Below, piece by piece: positions 1-23,558 of a DNA stretch of 64,000 nucleotides. Numbering within the stretch: position 1 is the stretch's first letter; each line of letters begins with the position of its first letter. Source of the stretch: Takifugu bimaculatus (lineage: Eukaryota; Chordata; Actinopteri; Tetraodontiformes; Tetraodontidae); contig CP034975.1 of the NCBI GenBank assembly GCA_004026145.2, positions 8,933,418 through 8,997,417 on the forward strand. The letters run 5' to 3'. A model generated the notes under the pieces. The model was not told the DNA's origin. It worked only from the letters and a program-made list of their open reading frames with translations, and searched no databases. Both the position numbers and the translations under genes were made by a program.

Positions 1-310
1 ACGCTGCCACAGAATGAGCCCTTTAGCGATCGGGATCCTCGCCAGCTCGGGGAAGCGGCGGCAGATCATCCTCCGTTAATAGGCGCTCATAATCCTCTGT
101 GAATGTCTTATGTTGTCCTCCGAGACGAGCGAGACCGAGGCGTGTAGTTGCAATCATCCTGCATTAGGGGCCGACAGTTTTACTGCTGCTGCTGCCAAGT
201 GTTGCAAAGTGACGCAAGGATAATGAAGACTGTAAAGTGCTGTATATGATCACCTTTAACCATTTCTTTCTCTTTCTTTCCCCCTCTGCTGCTGCTTGTC
301 AATGCCACAG

Positions 311-12586
<12,276 letters not shown>

Positions 12587-13446
12587 TGCCATCCGACTCC
12601 CCCTCGGAGGGGCCCCCGACGCCGAGGGTCTGGGATTTTCAGCGATGGCGCTTTCCTTTACCCAAAACGATTCTGGGATGGGACCGGGGTGGCACGGGAA
12701 GGTGCTGGTCTGGGGATGAGACACGCTCATATTTGTCCTGTGTAATTGCTTCTTTGCTTCATCCCTCTCTGGTTTTTGAGCAAAAGAGCTGGTTTTTTTT
12801 GTTTGTTTTGCCATCCAGAAAAGCAGAAGACGCCGACGGCTCCACCGTAGGTAGCTTAATTTCGCCAACTTCCTGTCCTGTCCCACCGCCGTCACTTATG
12901 CATCTGGAGATTATAAATCATTTTGTATCATGTGAAGAGCTGCTTTATAAAGTCTTAGCGTGAGGGGAAGACAACAGAATCCTGAGTAGTTTGACATTTT
13001 GGCAACAATCCAGTGCTTTATTTTCTGTTAACTCCATATCAAAACTGTAAAAAGGTCATTTTGCTTTATAAGGAAAGTTGATTTTCCCTTGACATTCCTG
13101 TCGTCTCGCATGTCATAAAGAACAGTTTGAAAAAATGCTAATTTAGTACACTCGGGTGGATTAAACAGTGGGGATTAAACTCCGTAATATAATTGTATAA
13201 ACTAAACAAAACAACGCTGGCTGTGAGCCACATGACACAAGCGTCAGGCAAGACGGCGTCATGGGCTCGAGCGCCATTTAACGCTTAAAGATCCAAATCT
13301 CTCAGCAGATGACGAAGAGCTAATATTAGACTTACTTACTCATCGGGTGACCTGAAACAGACTCCAGATGGAGGCACAAGTCGCTCCGTGCCTGCTGGAT
13401 GCGTAATTGAATGTTTGGATATAGTTAACATACAATGACGCATTTG

Positions 13447-13460
13447 CTGCCCCCTGTTGG
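13447..13460 (-). promoter_or_regulatory. CTCF-like core motif (13/14)
   Basis: The reverse complement of the bases here reads CCAACAGGGGGCAG, one mismatch from the CTCF core. It sits in the spock2 3' UTR. This is a motif match only. Confidence 0.3.
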
Positions 13461-14068
13461 CAGAAAAACTGCTGACGTCAGTCAAAAAGTAGTTCAGAAA
13501 TTTTAGTACAGTACATGTTACATGTTAGTTTACGCATTTGCCAAAATGTCTTACTATATCCTTCAATCCATTCGGTGTGGTTTCTGTATATAAATCAAGT
13601 GTAAATTACCTCCATTTCAACAGCTCGTTGTCGTTTTGAAAATCTTACCAGTACACACAGGAAATACACACGTCCGAACAGGATGTGCGTTCCCAGCAGG
13701 ATCATTATTAATGAAAATCTGTAGAATGTACTTTAACGGGCCTTTTAATACAGCTCCCACAATAGAAACTGCAACCTCTCTTCTTGCAAGCTAACGTCTG
13801 CTAACTCTGAAACCATTCCAGTGAATGTGCTAGTCCTACGATTTGGTTTTTGTGACATGAAAAAAGGAAAAAAAAAAAATCTTTTGTGCAATTAAAAATG
13901 TGTGCATTACTTGAAGTTCAGTGCGTATACTGGAATTGACATTGTATTCTTTTTCTATGAGATTATTGTTGCGACGTCTTCATCCATGCTAACGGTAGAC
14001 CAGATTTTGGTTGTTTAAGTATTGCATGTTAGTAAATAAGAATGTACACATAGACTGAGCACTTTACT

Positions 14069-14074
14069 AATAAA
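14069..14074 (+). promoter_or_regulatory. spock2: Poly(A) signal of spock2
   Basis: AATAAA followed within 40 bases by the GT-rich CTGTGTGTTCTG. It is the best downstream signal after the stop codon and sets the likely transcript end near 14090. Confidence 0.6.
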
Positions 14075-14090
14075 GGCATAAGACGCCAAC

Positions 14091-15083
14091 CTGTGTGTTC
14101 TGACTGTTTCAAAAACATATTTCTTGGATCCTGGGAGAAAAAACGTCTGCCTATTTGTGGCTAACAAGCGTTTTCGCACTGCTCCGGCTACATAAAAGAA
14201 GAGATGGGGGGCTCTGTAAGATGTGGGGAAATTAAATGAATTCTTATGATAAAAGCATATTGATTTATTTGGCTGGAACGTGCTAGCAAGGAACCATCAC
14301 GTATCACGCTGCAGCACTCCGGAGAGCCTTATTTTCAAATGGTGCGCTGGAATGTTTGAACTTTATGGGACCTGCGCTCCACTAAATGGAATATTGTGCC
14401 CGTGAAGCAAGCCAGATGTGCACATCTGAATAATTGGAAGCACAAAATAGAATTTATCACGCTGTGCGGGGCCGCTGATTGCTGAGGCTTGTTAGCGTTA
14501 AGGCCTGTATCGGCAGCAATTTTCGTCTGATTATATTTAATAAGGTGTTAACGAAAAACAATTTCATCATTAATAATCATCCAAGACCTGAGCTGGAATT
14601 AAAAGTTAATGTGGGGGGGGGGGCTTATTTGGGTGCTAACACATTAGCGCTAAATGCAATGCTCTTATACAAACACTCATCAAGGCAGGAGGAAATCTTT
14701 TAATTGAAGCACTTTAAATATTACAAATGCCAAATTACCAAAACTAAGTGTAATGATGATTTTACTAAAAGGGCTTTTAAACAAATGTGTTTCAGCTGAA
14801 AGTTCCCCTTCAAATGAAGGGGATAAGAGTTCCTCCCAACGGGAACGTGAAAGTGGGCCCCGACCGGATCAACCAGCCGTCGGACACGTTGGTCTTGTGC
14901 TGGTGAAGAGAAGCAGGGGATCCCCCGTTGTCAGGCGCCCTGTGATGTTTGTAGCAGCGAAGAAGAGGAACTAACGCTGTTAGATCGTCTGGTTCTTCGT
15001 CTCTGTAGGCAGAATTATGGAGCGTGGGCACAGGTCACAATCTCAGAGCGTGCAGTTGAAAACAGCGCTTTTGCCCCCAGCAC
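14091..15083. other. Intergenic, no gene recognised
   Basis: Sequence between spock2 and the repeat island. It has one G-run near 14611 and short open frames without family features. I see nothing supportable here. Confidence 0.6.
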
Positions 15084-15735
15084 AAGAATGCTGGTCTACT
15101 AGTGGTCCCCAGAGTTTCTAGGGGTAGAATGGGGGGCCGAGCATTTAGCTACCAGGCCCCCCTGCTGTGGAACCAGCTCCCAGGTACGGGAGGCTGACTC
15201 CATCGCTACTTTTAAGATCAGACTTAAAACCTTCCTCTTTGAAAAAGCTTATTGTTACTAATTCTGTAGTTTCAGTTACTATTATAGACAGACAAATTAT
15301 CATCCTTAGGGGGTCGTCTAATTATTAGGTCACATCTTAGCTATGCTGTTATAGGCCAAGGCTGCCGGGGTCCAGAAACATGATCACCTGACAGGCCTCT
15401 GTCACCCCACTGGGTCATGGTTTCCTCTCCTCTCCTCTACTCTCCTCTCCTCTCCTCTCCCTCTCCTCTCCCCTCCCCTCCCCTCCCTCTCCCTCTCCCC
15501 TCCTCTCCTCTCCTCTCCCTCTCCTCTCCTCTCCTCTCCTCTCCTCTCCTCTCCTCCTGGTCCTGCTCAAGGTTTCTTCCTGTTAAAGGGCAGTTTTTCC
15601 TTGCCACTGTTGCTTGTCTGGGGTTAGGCCCTGGGATTCTGGAAAGCGCCTTGAAACAATTTTGATTGTAAAAGATGCTATATAAATAAAGATTGATTGA
15701 TTGATCGATTGATCGATTGATTGATTGATTGACTG
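15084..15735 (+). mobile_element. 3' end of a non-LTR retrotransposon (fish L2-like LINE tail)
   Basis: The left part translates, with breaks, to the end of a fish LINE reverse-transcriptase ORF (APLLWNQLPGTGG, ATFKIRLKTFLF). The right part is the tail common in fish genomes: GCTCAAGGTTTCTTCCTGTT, GGGATTCTGGAAAGCGCCTT, GCTATATAAATAAAG, ending in a TTGA microsatellite. A copy of the same family lies inverted at 49833-50522. The element is 5'-truncated, as is normal for LINEs, and cannot be active. The exact family name is inferred. Confidence 0.8.
15420..15554. repeat. (TCTCC)n pyrimidine minisatellite inside the LINE tail
   Basis: About 135 bp of CTCTC/CTCCC units, wholly pyrimidine on the plus strand, embedded between the shared ORF end and the shared 3' tail. 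Long open frames across it on either strand are low-complexity artefacts. Confidence 0.95.
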
Positions 15736-16000
15736 AGCACAAATGATCAAGTTCCAAAGCAAACAGAACATGATTGTCTCCCGAGTGAAGAATGTGGAGA
15801 ATGCACTGACATGCCCCGATTATGAGCAGGCACGCTCGGCCCATTAAGGACTCCGTTAATGTCTCATCCTTTCGATCCAGGAAAGTTACGAGTGAACAAA
15901 ACACTTCAGGGCCCGATGGAACCGATCGGAGGAGCCAGCTCCTCCATTGGCCCCAAAAGACCCTGGAAACAGGTTCTGTTTAAAACGGCTTGAACTAAAT

Positions 16001-17175
16001 CAGGGGTGGGGAACCCTTTTCATATTGAGGGCCATTTCAATTTTTATAAAGTCCTCCGAGGGCCATACTATTATGAACACATACCTAGGGATGCAAAAAA
16101 AAGACAAAAAAAAAAGTCTATAACCACTGTGTTACTAAGTCTCATGATTGCTGCATTTGAGTTTGAATTATTTATTTAGCACACATGCATATAAAATCAC
16201 CAAATAAATAGAATAAAATGACAAGTAAAATATGTTTTCATGATCATACAAAACAATAAAAAGAGGTGCAGAGTTGAGGCAAGAGACCCGTAAGGGCCTG
16301 TTCGAGGCCTCTACTCACAAAAACTGCAATACAACAAGATAATCAAGAATATAAATGAAAAGAAAGAAAGATAAAGACAATAATAATAACTAGAAAGCAC
16401 TCGGAGAGCGCAGACCTCCGCCAAGCGCAACAATTCCTGGCATATTGTGATTTCCACCATAAATATTAGTCCCACATATACTTTGACTACATATTTAGAT
16501 TCCTTGACCATAAAAACATACCGTTACCCACTGGAATCATAACAATATACTGTATGTCCTAGTTCAATAGTTATTCACGAAAAAAATTCACGCTTTGAAA
16601 CAATTTTACTTTGTCCGGCGCGAGCGCCTCAGCGGCGGCTACGAGGCGCGTTCACGAACTCTCCTTCGGCGTGAGGTTTCAGCTTCGTGGCTATTAATTC
16701 ACTCACCACAAAACTTGCACGCGTAATATTCTCTGTCGGTACATGGTCGTGTGAAAGCTGCTTGTTGAGCCTCCAAACTCCGGCAAAGAGCGTTAATTTT
16801 ATCCAAACTCATCTGTCCTTTCAACTCGTCGAGTTTAGCGTGTTGCGCTAAGCATTTTTCGTCCGTGTCAATCAGTCCAGCCCACTACGTACATCACATG
16901 CTGTGTTCACTGACCCTGACCTTGACTCGGACATAACATAACCGTCTGTTTTATCTCAGAAAACGGGAAAATATTTCATCTTGTTACGAAAGAAATTTCA
17001 GGATACGAAAGGCAAAAATACGCTACCGCTGCTACTCGCAGCTCGCGGAGTTTAGCGAACGGTCCCACTGTATAAGTGCACATATAAAATATAAAAATGC
17101 TTATTGCGTTGCGGGCCGGTAGAAATGGTCTCGTAGGCCGTATACGGCCCGGAGGCCGGAGGTTCCCCACCCCTG
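16001..17175. mobile_element. Complete hAT-superfamily DNA transposon, non-autonomous
   Basis: The left end CAGGGGTGGGGAACC and the right end GGTTCCCCACCCCTG are perfect 15-bp terminal inverted repeats. The element is flanked on both sides by the 8-bp direct repeat AACTAAAT (15993-16000 and 17176-17183), the target duplication size typical of hAT elements. Length is 1175 bp. The interior holds AT-rich sequence and a decayed minus-strand transposase fragment at about 16600-16870. With no intact transposase it must depend on a source elsewhere. The perfect termini and duplications suggest a fairly recent insertion. Confidence 0.9.
16600..16870 (-). pseudogene. Decayed hAT transposase fragment (GTF2IRD2/ZBED-like N-terminal region)
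   Basis: The minus strand reads about 40 residues with AKLDELKGQ, LDKINALCRSL and QQAAFTRP, then after a frameshift ASFVVSELIATKLKPHAEG and EFV, and in another frame ALAPDK. This order (coiled stretch, FT+P, AS..V...IA...KP...GEF, then CPDK-like) is the one seen in hAT transposases domesticated as GTF2IRD2 and ZBED-type proteins. Stops and at least two frameshifts break it. No catalytic core remains. Confidence 0.6.
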
Positions 17176-17888
17176 AACTAAATCATAACACAGTCCAGCT
17201 CATCACAGACAAAGAAATCCAGCATGTGATCGCGCTGAAGAGCAGCACAGGAGGGCGCGAACACCATCACGCCACGCGTTTGCTCACAGCGAATCTCGGC
17301 ATCGGGTTGCGGGACTTGCATCCTAATCCCTTTGTGCCGCTCTGATGTTATTTGGGCTCAGCTCTTGCTCAAGTCCAAATCTCTCGCTGCTAATCCCAAA
17401 CTCGTTTGCACATCCTTTAGGCTCTGTGCTTTGAAGGCGGTATCGAGCTTTACATTTAATTAAAAATTGATTGTGATTCAAAACGAGCTGATCTGATTCT
17501 TTCGTAAATACAGCAACGCTAGCTAAACACATATCTGCATTCTAAAATTAGACTGGTGGATTGTACTCGTATGATCTGAACTGGGGTTATCGTACTGCAT
17601 CAACAGCACATTATACAGTTCATTTCCAACCAACAAGTCCCCACTTTCTGCTAATTAGCTTATCTCACAGCATGGAAGTCAATGGAAAGTGTTAGCCTGC
17701 TTCTAAGGACTCCTGTTTACTTGTGTATTTACCATGTTATACCATCAGTATTACCAAGTTGTGCATTTTAACAAACCAATATGGGTTTTGGTGCACCACC
17801 AAAATTTTAGCTAAGTTAATTAACAATTCTTTGCGTATGGCAACTGTCAATTTTCTCTTCTTACATTGTGCAAAGCATTGTGTTCGTC

Positions 17889-18053
17889 AGTCCATTCACA
17901 CACTCGCACACTCACACCCAGGGGCAATTAAGGGTCTCCAATTAAACGAATGGGCCTATTTTTGGACTGTTAGAAGAAACCAGATCAAGAGAGCGTCCGC
18001 ACGGACCTCTGGCAATGAAAGGAATCAAACCCAGAACCTTCTCGCAGTGTGGC
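17889..18053 (+). repeat. Degenerate copy of a common fish interspersed repeat
   Basis: Contains CCATTCACACACTCGCACAC, GGGCAATTAAGGGTCTCC, AATTAAACGAATGGGC, TTTTTGGACTGT and CCCAGAACCTTCTCGCAGTG, in the order seen in a very abundant fish repeat I recognise from memory without a firm family name. The usual middle section (CCCACGCACGCACGGG...) seems to be partly deleted. Confidence 0.55.
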
Positions 18054-19255
18054 TGGATTGATATGATCAAAGATTTCATCATGCTTATAATGTCGTTCAG
18101 CAGAGGTGAAAATGAAAGGCTGAAAATGGCCCAACGCTCAAATCAGCGCACGTTCAGCTGCTTTTCAGAGACATTAGAAAATGAGATCAAAGGTCAGGAG
18201 CCCAAGTGTGCTCTATGATCTGGTGAGACATCTTCTATTTAGGAGTTAGAGCTGGATAAATAGAGCTACTTTAGATGGACTGAAGCTGCAGTCTCAAACA
18301 AAGATGACGCCGTTCGCTGCCACTACCTCTTACACGCTAACTGAGCTGTCAGCTAGGGAGCAGAAAGCAGATTGCCTTGGAATAGTGAATGTTGTTGTCA
18401 TCTCTCGGGTGGAAGCTGCTGAAAATTTAATTGTAGCTTTTACCATCTCTGCTACTGACAATAAAGCAAGGTGTTCTTTGGAGGGTGATGTGGCGGTAAT
18501 GGATATGTGCCACAGATCTCAGAATCAGTGCCTTGCTGCGGCGGACCTGCAGCTCTGTGTGCTTGTGTTCAATGATAACGATCTTGGGTTTCACTCAAAG
18601 GCGAGTTACAAACTGTTCCTGAGAGACTTGAGAGATGTGGCAATTGAAAGAAATAGACGTTATCGAAAATCAGGATTTCAGGGGATACAGCGACGCCAAG
18701 CGGCGACTTTGGTAACTGCGGCCTCTTGTCTGTCAGCAGTTTCAATAAATTATTAATATTACCCTCCCGCCCCCCCCATCCCACACACATACACACACAC
18801 ACACACACACACTTTCACTGAGACTATCCAGTGATGGAGGATTACATGGAAAAAGGATTAAATAACTCAAAATACTGGATGATCCATGAAATTAGAGCTT
18901 CCCCCCACTTTGAAGTCTCACCGTCCTCACCCTCTTGTCAAGCCAGATTTGTCTCCTCGGCATGCGGCGAGCATGAAATACACCATCTTCTCCATCGTTT
19001 CTGTTACATAAAACTACAGCGCTTACGGTCGCTATGACAACCGGTGACAGCGAAGAGGAACGCTGTAGAAGGTATACAAGAAGGAGCCATGTGGAACAGA
19101 GCCAAGGTCACTGGAACTGTAGTGGTAAAGCAGCACAGACAGACAGACAGGACTAATTCTAGAGACTGGTCAGACTGGTTATGGTGGAACAAAGCAGCTA
19201 AACAGAGTTGGGATATATTAAGATTATACTGGAAAAGAGAGCTGACATGAAGTGT
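18054..19255. other. Intergenic between the repeat island and the ppa1 3' end
   Basis: Contains a (CA)n microsatellite at 18782-18812 and a 150-codon plus-strand open frame (18304-18756) with no recognisable domain. I do not call a gene here. Confidence 0.6.
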
Positions 19256-19261
19256 TTTATT
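19256..19261 (-). promoter_or_regulatory. ppa1: Poly(A) signal of ppa1
   Basis: TTTATT on the plus strand is AATAAA for the minus-strand gene, about 150 bases after the proposed stop at 19408-19410. Another AATAAA lies at 19521-19526, inside the last intron, and could serve an alternative end. Confidence 0.5.
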
Positions 19262-19407
19262 TCATATTTTTGTGAGCCTGGAAATGATGCCATCAGACAG
19301 TCGAAAGTCTCTTTTTACTTCTCGTAGTAGAACCAATTATCAACTGCAGGAAGAACAAAGTAAACATGTTATTTCTGACAGTGACGACAAACAGCAGCTC
19401 AACAGAA

Positions 19408-21730
19408 TCAAAAGTTCCGGTTCCCACCTGAGCTTGGAGCTGGGTCTTCAGCTCCTAAAGCGCTCGTCTGGAATGGTGACATGAGGGTTGGGAAGGGGGG
19501 GAGGGATTGAAATAAACCTGTTTATTCGAATTTCCTAGTCTCATTTTGACACAGAGCAGTTGAGGAGCGCTCACCGACTGGACCGCAGCCTTGGCGTCTG
19601 CAGCGGAGCAGCAGAACGGACTGTCTGTGATGCTGGTGTTGGTGCTGGTTGAAAGGAGGAAGAAAAAGATCACTGAGGTTCACTTTTGACACTCCTGTCC
19701 TCAAAATAACGCAGAGAAAAACATTAAAGGGCTCGGAAAAGCTTTCAAAGGATGAAAGAAATTGAATTATTGAGCTGATCCACAGAACTTGTGCACTCAG
19801 GGCCTAATTATCATAATAGAAATAGCTCTACTACCTCCTTCCCACATTGACTGTGGCATAATGTGGCCCTCTGTTTCTATTCTAACTCTAAATCTGCTTC
19901 AAACTCACCAGTTCAACTCGCCAGCATCTGTTTTCTTGGAGACCAGCGCCTTCCAAAACTCATGGGTGTCCTTGACCGTTTTAATGGCAAAGTCCTGCAA
20001 AAATAGGGTTCGATTCATAAGAAAAAGTGTTTTTTTCCCCCCAGTTTCCTTTAGGAGGGAAGCTGAAAATGGCGATTGTTGAGCAGAAGGTTGGAAAATA
20101 TTCCTGATGTGCTCATTCCTTAAACGTTACCCTGTCTTTGAAATCTCCGTTGAAAGCAAACTGGTTTTCAGGTTTCCCGTCTGGGACTTTGTATCGTCTG
20201 AACCAATCAACAGTCGCCTCCAGGTACCCGGGTTTATTCCGCCGCACGTCGTCAATATCTGCATCACATTGGCAGGAAGGAAGAAAGAACCCTGAAAGTG
20301 CTACTAGCTTGTGCATCTGCTGATTTTGCTGTTGTGTCTCTTCCCTACCGTTATACTCGGCAGCATCTGGGTCAGTCTGTATTGATCACAATGACCTTCC
20401 AGTCCGTTTCTCCCTCATCAATCAGAGCCAGTGTTCCCAGCACCTTCACTTTGATTACTTCCCCTCGAGAGCACACCTAAGAATTGAAGGTATTGTGTAA
20501 AAGGCTGCAGAGAAATGGGCTTATATGTCTTTTCCTCCCCTCCTCAGTGGTGTTCCACCTTATTTCCTATGTCACATATGTCAATTGGATCATTGTCCCC
20601 GCAGCATCCAGTGTCGCTGTCCTGGTGGTTGGGGTCTTCCCACGTCTGAGGGGGAGAAGCACCTTTAAAAGATGGAGGCGAGACTGGAGAATATTTTGGG
20701 GGCAGAACTTGCCTGTGGAATGGCTCCATAGTTCCAGATGTAGCCTTTGTGCGGAAACACATTTGCCACGTATCGAAGATTTCCCTTCTTTATGTCTTGC
20801 TTCAGCGGATTAAGAGGCTCTTTGGTAGCTATCTGACAGAAGAAACAACCTCAAAACAACTTGCTGACAGGGGCAAATAAAATATGTCTTTTTTTTTAAA
20901 GGCAATTTAGACACCTGCAACCTGCATGTTGCAGACGAAGGCAGAGGAATGTATCTTAAACCAAAGGAAGTCGTTTAATTTGGGTTACACATCCATTTAT
21001 ATTCTCTGAGAGAGGGCAAATCTGTTCTGACTGCTGATATACTGATATCGGCCGCTAGAGGGAGACAAATATGCTTTAGCCTCGAGAAAACTTTTATGTC
21101 ACCATCTTTACTACTTCAGCTGTAGCTGAAACTAACACGTTAAATTAACACAGATTGGGGTTTTTTTAAAAATATATATAATTAACAAAAGTATGACTTG
21201 ACAACATACTTCGATCTTTGCATTTGTCCACCTCGGAACCTCCACGACAGCATGAAAGATATTCTGCAACAGGATCATAAATACAAATTGGACTGAGATG
21301 CGAGTATTATCTTTACTCTAAGACGTATTCTTAATCACACATAGAATCAATTTTTTTTTTAAAAAACAGCAGACCAATGCTTTGTAGAGATTGATAACAG
21401 TTAAAAAAAATCCTGGTAAGTAAAGAATCTGACCAGAGGACATGGTGATGCAAAGAACAGGGGGTGTGAAATATGCACATAAACACAAAGAAACTGTTGG
21501 AATCGGCTCACCTCCTCTTCGCTGGCATAGATGGGAATGTCGTGAAAAGGTGAGATGTGTTTGCCCGCAGAGTCTTCTGTGGAAAGTCAGCAATCCACTT
21601 TTTCAGCACAATTATGAATTCAACAGTGAGGTGACACCCTCGTGGTGCTGGTGAAACTGGTGCTCTTACTGAAAAAGACCCTGTACTCTGCGGTGTTGGG
21701 CCTTCCCCTCTCCTCGGTGGTGAAGCTCAT
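19408..21730 (-). CDS. ppa1: Inorganic pyrophosphatase, cytosolic (with an apparent 1-base insertion)
   Basis: Hydrolyses pyrophosphate to two phosphates in the cytosol, needing divalent metal. Exons in gene order: 21730-21670 (ATG), 21576-21512, 21263-21210, 20832-20713, 20645-20559, 20476-20349, 20258-20131, 19994-19909, 19644-19575, 19467-19408. Landmarks are SPFHDIPIYA, VVEVPRWTNAK, GYIWNYGAIPQTWEDP, the family signature DNDPIDI, and KPGYLEATVDWFRRYKVPDG. About 285 residues, against 289 in human. Intron 4 uses GC-AG. Exon 6 is 128 nt where 127 keeps frame: near 20374 GAC-T-GAC puts a stop after residue 163, and removing one base restores the frame through every later exon. The last exon (TSALGAEDPAPSS...) differs from the mammalian C-terminus, so it is less certain. 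Confidence 0.92.
20349..20476 (-). other. ppa1: ppa1 exon 6 carrying the single-base insertion
   Basis: Encodes VCSRGEVIKVKVLGTLALID through VINTD; then TGA appears where DPDAAEYN is expected. Without the extra base near 20374 the exon is 127 nt and ends in phase 1, exactly what the next exon (AT ATT GAC GAC) needs. Confidence 0.85.
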
Positions 21731-22436
21731 GTCTGCTTGTGTTGTCAGACTCCTGTGTTCTGACTGAGACTCCTGACAGTCTCAGTGACAGAAGGATCAG
21801 ACATGCGCAGTGCCTACCCGGAGGCTTACACCTGACAGCTCCCTGCAGGTGCCCCCCCACCCGTCTGAAGTGTTCCAGATGCCTCCCCCGCTTTTCCTTT
21901 GACTAGCAAACACCAGCACACCGCTGGAGAAGACCGCTGTGTGAATTTTCGACTCTTGCGTGTGAAGCGATTTGTTTTTCCAGCTCTGGTCCTGCTGTAA
22001 GCTGTGGCTCTTTGCAGACCAAAACAGATGGAGCTGACTGGCGTTAACTGTAAACCAATTAACAGGGCAGGATTAGGAGGCTGGCCCATGCTGTGAAGTG
22101 ACTTGTTGAAGTGCCCTGTAACTATTTGAGGCTATGTTTAGAAGGATGAGACTATGTTTAGGATCAAGAACAGCAGAAGGTATATGTAGGGTGGAAATGT
22201 TGCATAAATGTGAGATTCCTGGGTCATTTAATAGAGTGCTTAATAAAAATAACATTATGCTGCAGTAATTGTTTTAAATCAAGAGCAATGATGAAATAAA
22301 GCTAATTTGTTTCATGATAGTGTTGTCAAATTAAGGAATACATTAGGGACACTTTAGGGCATTCGCAATATTAAAGTTTAGAATAAACTTATTGTAGATA
22401 TGAAAAGAGTCACTTCACTGTTGCAAGTGTATACAC
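21731..22436. other. ppa1 promoter side and lrrc20 3' flank
   Basis: Both genes run on the minus strand, so this 0.7 kb holds the ppa1 promoter and the lrrc20 3' end. A TTTAAT (ATTAAA on the minus strand) at 22437-22442 could be the lrrc20 poly(A) signal. I see no TATA box near the ppa1 ATG. Confidence 0.5.
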
Positions 22437-22671
22437 TTTAATCTTAAAAAAGTTGCATGTTTCACAGTATTTAGCAAACATAAATAGGCAATTGCACATA
22501 TCAATTCAGATAAAAATGTTCTTTGAAAAGAAGTTCAAGTTTACAGCACAGCGGCTGTTTCTGTTTCATTCTCAAATAATCAGGCACACAAAATCATCCT
22601 CAAAATCATCAATACATGAAGGCACATTGCATCCCATCTATAGGCTGCATGTATCTAATATGTGATGAGTT

Positions 22672-23558
22672 TTATGACTGTGTGGTCAATATATCAAATT
22701 TATGAGGGGACTGGAGAGCAGACAGAGTATTTGAGTCCAAAGGATTTGATCTGACATTCAGCCACTTGAGCGCTGGCATCTCGGACAATTTATCCACAGG
22801 TATTTCTGTCAGGAAAAGACAAAACCATAAATAAAGCTTGAATTTTGTTCCACGTAAATGAAATGCTCTTGCTTTTGGCAGGGAATATTACCAGTAGATG
22901 CGGTTTCCTTCCAGGTTAATCCTCTCGAGTGTGGCTATTTCAGTAAGCTTATCAGGGAAAATGGAGAAAGTGTTATTGGCCAGACTGATGGAGGTCAAAT
23001 GCTCCATATCTGCCACGACGTCTGGGAGTTTGGTGAGCACGTTACCCTGCAGGTCCAGCTCTGGAAGATAATTCCGGATTCGGTGTCAACAACTCACATC
23101 AAAGGCAGATAATGAAAGATTGCCAAGTTAATGAGGCGAATCAGTGTGTATTGTGCTGCACCTCTCAGATTAGTGAAGGTTGAAAAAAACTTGCTGGAAA
23201 TAACCTTCATCTCATTGTCAGCCAGAGTGATAACACGAATGTCTTCGGAGACACTCCTCAGGACCTTGAAAACACCATCTGGGAAAGAAATGAGCTTGCA
23301 GTTTGACAAATCTGTGGAGAGGAAAAAGATAATTAGGAGATGGCAGTGGGTTATCTGACGCCACCTGCTGGTCGAATTAGATATCACACCAACAGTGTTG
23401 AATAAGGACTTCATTTATATGCTGAAACTACTATAAATAAAATGAAACACAATGGAAATTACAAGGTCCAAAAGAGAAGGATTCTTACCTAAATAATCTT
23501 TCCCTTCCTCTACAGTCGCATTAATCCTCCGGGCCACTTTTGCAACTGCTTCAGCCAT
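22672..23558 (-). CDS. lrrc20: Leucine-rich repeat-containing protein 20 (with an apparent 1-base excess at a splice junction)
   Basis: Coding exons in gene order: 23558-23489 (MAEAVAKVARRINATVEEG), 23311-23162 (LSNCKLISFPDGVFKVLRSV, VITLADNEM), 23060-22892 (ELDLQGNVLTKLPDVVADME, LANNTFSIFP, INLEGNRIY) and 22805-22672 (IPVDKLSEMPALKWLNVRSN to a TAA). Several LxxLxLxxN repeats fit the short LRR family; function is poorly known. Length about 173 residues, human 184. Using the evident GT and AG sites, the last junction gives TAC TG|A AAT, an in-frame TGA. One base fewer gives TAC GAA ATA and restores the expected N-x-I-x-x-(I/V)-P-V alignment. It is otherwise intact, so I do not call it a pseudogene. 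Confidence 0.88.
23358..23371 (-). promoter_or_regulatory. CTCF-like core motif (13/14)
   Basis: The minus strand reads CCAGCAGGTGGCGT, one mismatch from the CTCF core. It is located in the first coding intron of lrrc20. This is a motif match only. Confidence 0.35.

Larger units (their letters stand above)
12587..14090 (+). other. spock2: spock2 3' untranslated region
   Basis: Begins after the TAA at 12584-12586 and runs to about 20 bases past an AATAAA signal at 14069-14074. The region is AT-rich with no open frame of note. It contains an A-run near 13868 and a CTCF-like motif at 13447-13460. Confidence 0.65.

Noticed and set aside
15417..15904. 155-codon Arg/Glu/Gly-rich minus frame and its plus-strand partner
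   Set aside because: They are produced by the pyrimidine minisatellite in the LINE tail.
18304..18756. 150-codon plus-strand frame in the spock2-ppa1 gap
   Set aside because: No domain, splice pattern or homology recognised; this length is expected by chance in 64 kb on both strands.
22672..23558. lrrc20 as a pseudogene
   Set aside because: All four exons keep conserved LRR wording and splice sites; a single excess base is better explained by sequence error.
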